From: JADHUC01 sp964617665
GTDB lineage: Bacteria; Planctomycetota; Planctomycetia; Pirellulales; Pirellulaceae
Length of the DNA stretch: 22,262 nucleotides
Direction of reading: 5' to 3'
Assembly: GCA_964617665.1 (NCBI GenBank)
Contig: CAZUAH010000211.1
Span: 1 to 22,262 of the forward strand
Shown here one piece after another: positions 20,307 through 22,262 of the stretch. A program made the position numbers and the translations under genes. How positions within the stretch are numbered: position 1 is the stretch's first letter; the number at the start of each line of letters is the position of its first letter. The notes beneath the pieces were generated by a model that saw nothing but the letters and a program-made list of their open reading frames with translations, was not told the origin of the DNA and searched no databases.

Positions 20307-20555
20307 ATCGGCACATGGGGTGCGTGAGGTAGGCGAATCGACTAATCATAGGCATTGCCGGCTGAAACACAATCGTCGATTGTCGCCGAAGTCTAGTTCA
20401 AGGACACCGACAAGAGAAACTTCGCCGTTCTTCCTCGCGATTATCACATGGAACGCGATGGCTGCGATACAATTGGCGGCGTTGGTCTTCCAGCGGTTTC
20501 TTGACTAACAGATCGTAGCGGAACCTGTACGATCATGGTGGGATGGAGCGAAACG
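20307..20555. promoter_or_regulatory. Divergent intergenic region between methyltransferase and BNR protein
   Basis: It must hold promoters for both flanking genes, which start in opposite directions. TTGACT at 20500-20505 is a possible -35 for the plus-strand gene, without a convincing -10. No hairpin or RNA gene seen. Confidence 0.4.
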
Positions 20556-22004
20556 ATGAGATACATAGCTGTTTTGACCCTGGCGGTGCCTTTCGCGGCA
20601 AGTGTAACTTTGGGCCAAACAGACAGGGTTCCGGAGGCCCGCAGCGCCCACTTCGTCAGCGATTCTCTTCGGGGCACACTTGCGCGGGATCACGCATCTC
20701 GTCTGGTCTACCACAAAGGCGCCAAGGAACGCTCGTACGTCACGTACATGGACCACTTTCACGATGTCATGGTCACGTGCTACGACTATGACGATGCCGA
20801 ATGGCATCGCCCCGTGCGCGTGGATCAAGCGCCGATTCGGGACGGGCATGCGGCGCCTGCGATCTTTGTGGACTCGGAGGGATTCATCCATACATTCTCG
20901 GCTCGCGGAACGATCCGCCACTGCCGCAGCCAACGGCCCGAGGACATTTCGCAGTGGGAGCCAACGCGGCTGGTTGGACCGCAAGACAAACCGCTGACCT
21001 ACCCGTACCCGATCGAGACACCCCAGAGTGATTTGCTGCTGTTCTACCGCCTGGGCGGTGCCGGGGGCAATTCGCCGCTGGCCGTCAGCCGGAGCACCGA
21101 CCGCGGCACGACCTGGATTGCCCCACGCGTCCTGGTCGATTACGGGACCGATCGAGGCGCAGGGAGCGTCAAGATCCGCGACGCCGTTTATGATCGCAAG
21201 GCCAGGCGGGTCCATCTGGTGATCGACGAACGTGACAACAGCGGCCCCGGCGGCACCTCGTTGGCCAAGCCGCGATGGCGCACGCACTACTGCCAATACG
21301 ATCCGGTGGGCGACCGAATGTTCGGTCTGAACGGCACGGACCTCGACAAAACGGCCAGTCGCGAGATGCTGGTCGAAGGCGATTGTCCCCTACCATCCGC
21401 CGCCGATATGGCGATCTGGGACGGACGCGTGTATCTGTTGATGCGTGGCGCGAGCTGGACGCTGGGGGTGGTGGACGACGGCCGGCTGACTCGTTGGGAA
21501 CTGCCGACTTTGCAGGGAGCTGCGCAAACGCTCTTGTATGTGGCCGGCGAGGCCGACTGGCGCATTTACGGCTATCGTCCCAGCGAGACGAAGCCGCCCT
21601 ATCCGACCCAAGGCGAGTTGGTCTTGTGGCGAAGCACAGATGCTGGCGCGACGTGGGACAAAGGGCGCGTATTGGTTCGCAACGTGGAGCTGGGACATGG
21701 TTTCGTCGGCTTGAATCTGGTTCGCCGACCTTCGACGATGGAAAAGATCTACAGCGGCACAGGGCCCTTGCTTCTCTTCCAAGAAGCGTTCAGTGCTACT
21801 TACGGCACGGAACTGCGAGGGCCGGATGGGTCCACGTTTTCAGACATGCAGCTTCGCTTCAACAAGAAGATATACGCATTGGACGGCGAGCATCATTTCG
21901 TAACTCGGGGCACACCGTTCAGGTTCTCGGGCTACTGGGACGGCCGCGAAGGTCCGCCAGCCGGACAAGCTCCTGGGCCAAGCCCGACATTCCAGTTGCG
22001 GTAA
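20556..22004 (+). CDS. Exported BNR/Asp-box (BNR_4-type) protein
   Basis: The protein has 482 aa. Signal peptide MRYIAVLTLAVPFAASVTLG. Two exact Asp boxes, S-x-D-x-G-x-T-W, occur: STDRGTTW (about residues 180-187) and STDAGATW (360-367). The segment YVTYMDHFHDVMVTCYDYDD, then DGHAAPAIFVDSEGFIHTF (95-113), then RHCRSQRPEDISQWEP matches the start of BNR_4-type six- or seven-bladed beta-propellers, found in polysaccharide lyases and sialidase-like proteins of planctomycetes. The substrate is unknown. A role in polysaccharide degradation or binding fits the family but is not shown by this sequence. Start: ATG 20556 with GGAG 7 nt upstream; the longer frame from 20535 adds residues before the signal peptide. 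Confidence 0.86.
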   Translation: MRYIAVLTLAVPFAASVTLGQTDRVPEARSAHFVSDSLRGTLARDHASRLVYHKGAKERSYVTYMDHFHDVMVTCYDYDDAEWHRPVRVDQAPIRDGHAAPAIFVDSEGFIHTFSARGTIRHCRSQRPEDISQWEPTRLVGPQDKPLTYPYPIETPQSDLLLFYRLGGAGGNSPLAVSRSTDRGTTWIAPRVLVDYGTDRGAGSVKIRDAVYDRKARRVHLVIDERDNSGPGGTSLAKPRWRTHYCQYDPVGDRMFGLNGTDLDKTASREMLVEGDCPLPSAADMAIWDGRVYLLMRGASWTLGVVDDGRLTRWELPTLQGAAQTLLYVAGEADWRIYGYRPSETKPPYPTQGELVLWRSTDAGATWDKGRVLVRNVELGHGFVGLNLVRRPSTMEKIYSGTGPLLLFQEAFSATYGTELRGPDGSTFSDMQLRFNKKIYALDGEHHFVTRGTPFRFSGYWDGREGPPAGQAPGPSPTFQLR

Positions 22005-22117
22005 GGCGTAAACATATACCGGGCAATGCGTGACAACATTCCACCACTCGGATATCATCCCAGCTGCACTGAACGGGCGCTTGCCTGACAAGCTCTCTCA
22101 TTTGACGAGGTGATTTA
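22005..22117. other. Spacer before the interrupted gene
   Basis: No gene. It contains GAGGTG at 22107-22112, the Shine-Dalgarno of the following frame. Confidence 0.4.
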
Positions 22118-22234
22118 ATGTCGTCCCCAAGTATCCGCTGGAACTGGCATCTCTTGTTCATATTTACATTAGCCTCGACCGCCGCGTCCGCGCAGCAATT
22201 AGCAGATGGATCCGTTATGTGCAGCTCCACATAA
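22118..22234 (+). pseudogene. Secreted-protein gene interrupted after the signal peptide
   Basis: ATG 22118, 5 nt after GAGGTG, opens MSSPSIRWNWHLLFIFTLAS then TAASAQQLADGS. This is a standard signal peptide with an A-S-A cleavage site, so it is a genuine gene start. The next codons (V-M-C-S-S-T-stop) are encoded by the TTATGTG palindrome and end the frame after 38 codons. The rest of the gene is either beyond the inserted element or lost. The product family cannot be told. Confidence 0.6.
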
Positions 22235-22262
22235 CGGACCTTATGTGAAGCTGCTGATTATG
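22211..22262. mobile_element. TTATGTG-type terminal repeat, probable end of an inserted element
   Basis: TCCGTTATGTG (22211-22221) pairs with CACATAACGGA (22228-22238) around CAGCTC. A further copy of the motif, TTATGTG-x-AGCT, follows at 22241-22252, and the window ends in TTATG. I recognise such TTATGTG/CACATAA repeats from planctomycete elements that pair a tyrosine recombinase with an IS91-type transposase, but no transposase is in view. The sequence ends here, as assemblies often do at multicopy elements. Confidence 0.5.

Overview
The window looks like a contig from a planctomycete, probably of the Pirellula/Rhodopirellula type. The signs are a TIGR03067-type secreted protein, an ECF sigma factor next to a membrane Ser/Thr kinase, small proteins built around an R-x-x-L-(R/K)-T-L-L-L membrane segment, T-D-x-G-L leucine-rich repeats, WG-repeat proteins, and many dispersed palindromes. 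All family names come from reading motifs by eye; no search was run.

Layout. 1-1730 is decayed DNA: a C/G homopolymer at the contig edge, a truncated copy of an ECF sigma gene with a palindromic repeat in its leader, and a frameshifted IS91-type transposase remnant. 1733-4186 (minus strand) holds five small genes, mostly lipoproteins or secreted proteins. They are separated by 60-90 bp imperfect palindromes that resemble integron attC sites, so I read the block as a cassette array without a visible integrase. 4202-7152 (minus) is an ECF sigma factor followed by a zinc-finger/Ser-Thr kinase/membrane protein. 7153-8490 is a graveyard: a frameshifted response-regulator start, a frameshifted membrane protein and the 3' half of a tRNA-Arg(CCG), as expected near an old island attachment site. 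It is followed by a C-terminally altered small gene (8489-8842).

9082-17269 (plus) is the most interesting part. It holds two further ECF sigma genes, each overlapping the start of a single-pass membrane protein that takes the place of a classical anti-sigma factor. One partner carries WG repeats outside the membrane (9560-11092). The other carries a beta-rich domain plus HEAT-like repeats (14711-17269). Between them lie two exported proteins that share a signal peptide and a roughly 69-residue C-terminal domain but have different middles; one of the middles is a WG-repeat array paralogous to that of the sigma partner. A 63-bp promoter-like block upstream of one exported gene recurs without gaps upstream of the second sigma gene, suggesting that the modules share a regulatory circuit.

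17593-22004 holds a membrane-anchored LRR protein, an overlapping multi-pass membrane protein, a SAM-dependent methyltransferase (minus) and an exported BNR/Asp-box protein. At the right edge a secreted-protein gene with a strong ribosome-binding site is cut off after about 30 codons by a TTATGTG-type palindrome, probably the end of a mobile element at which the assembly stopped.
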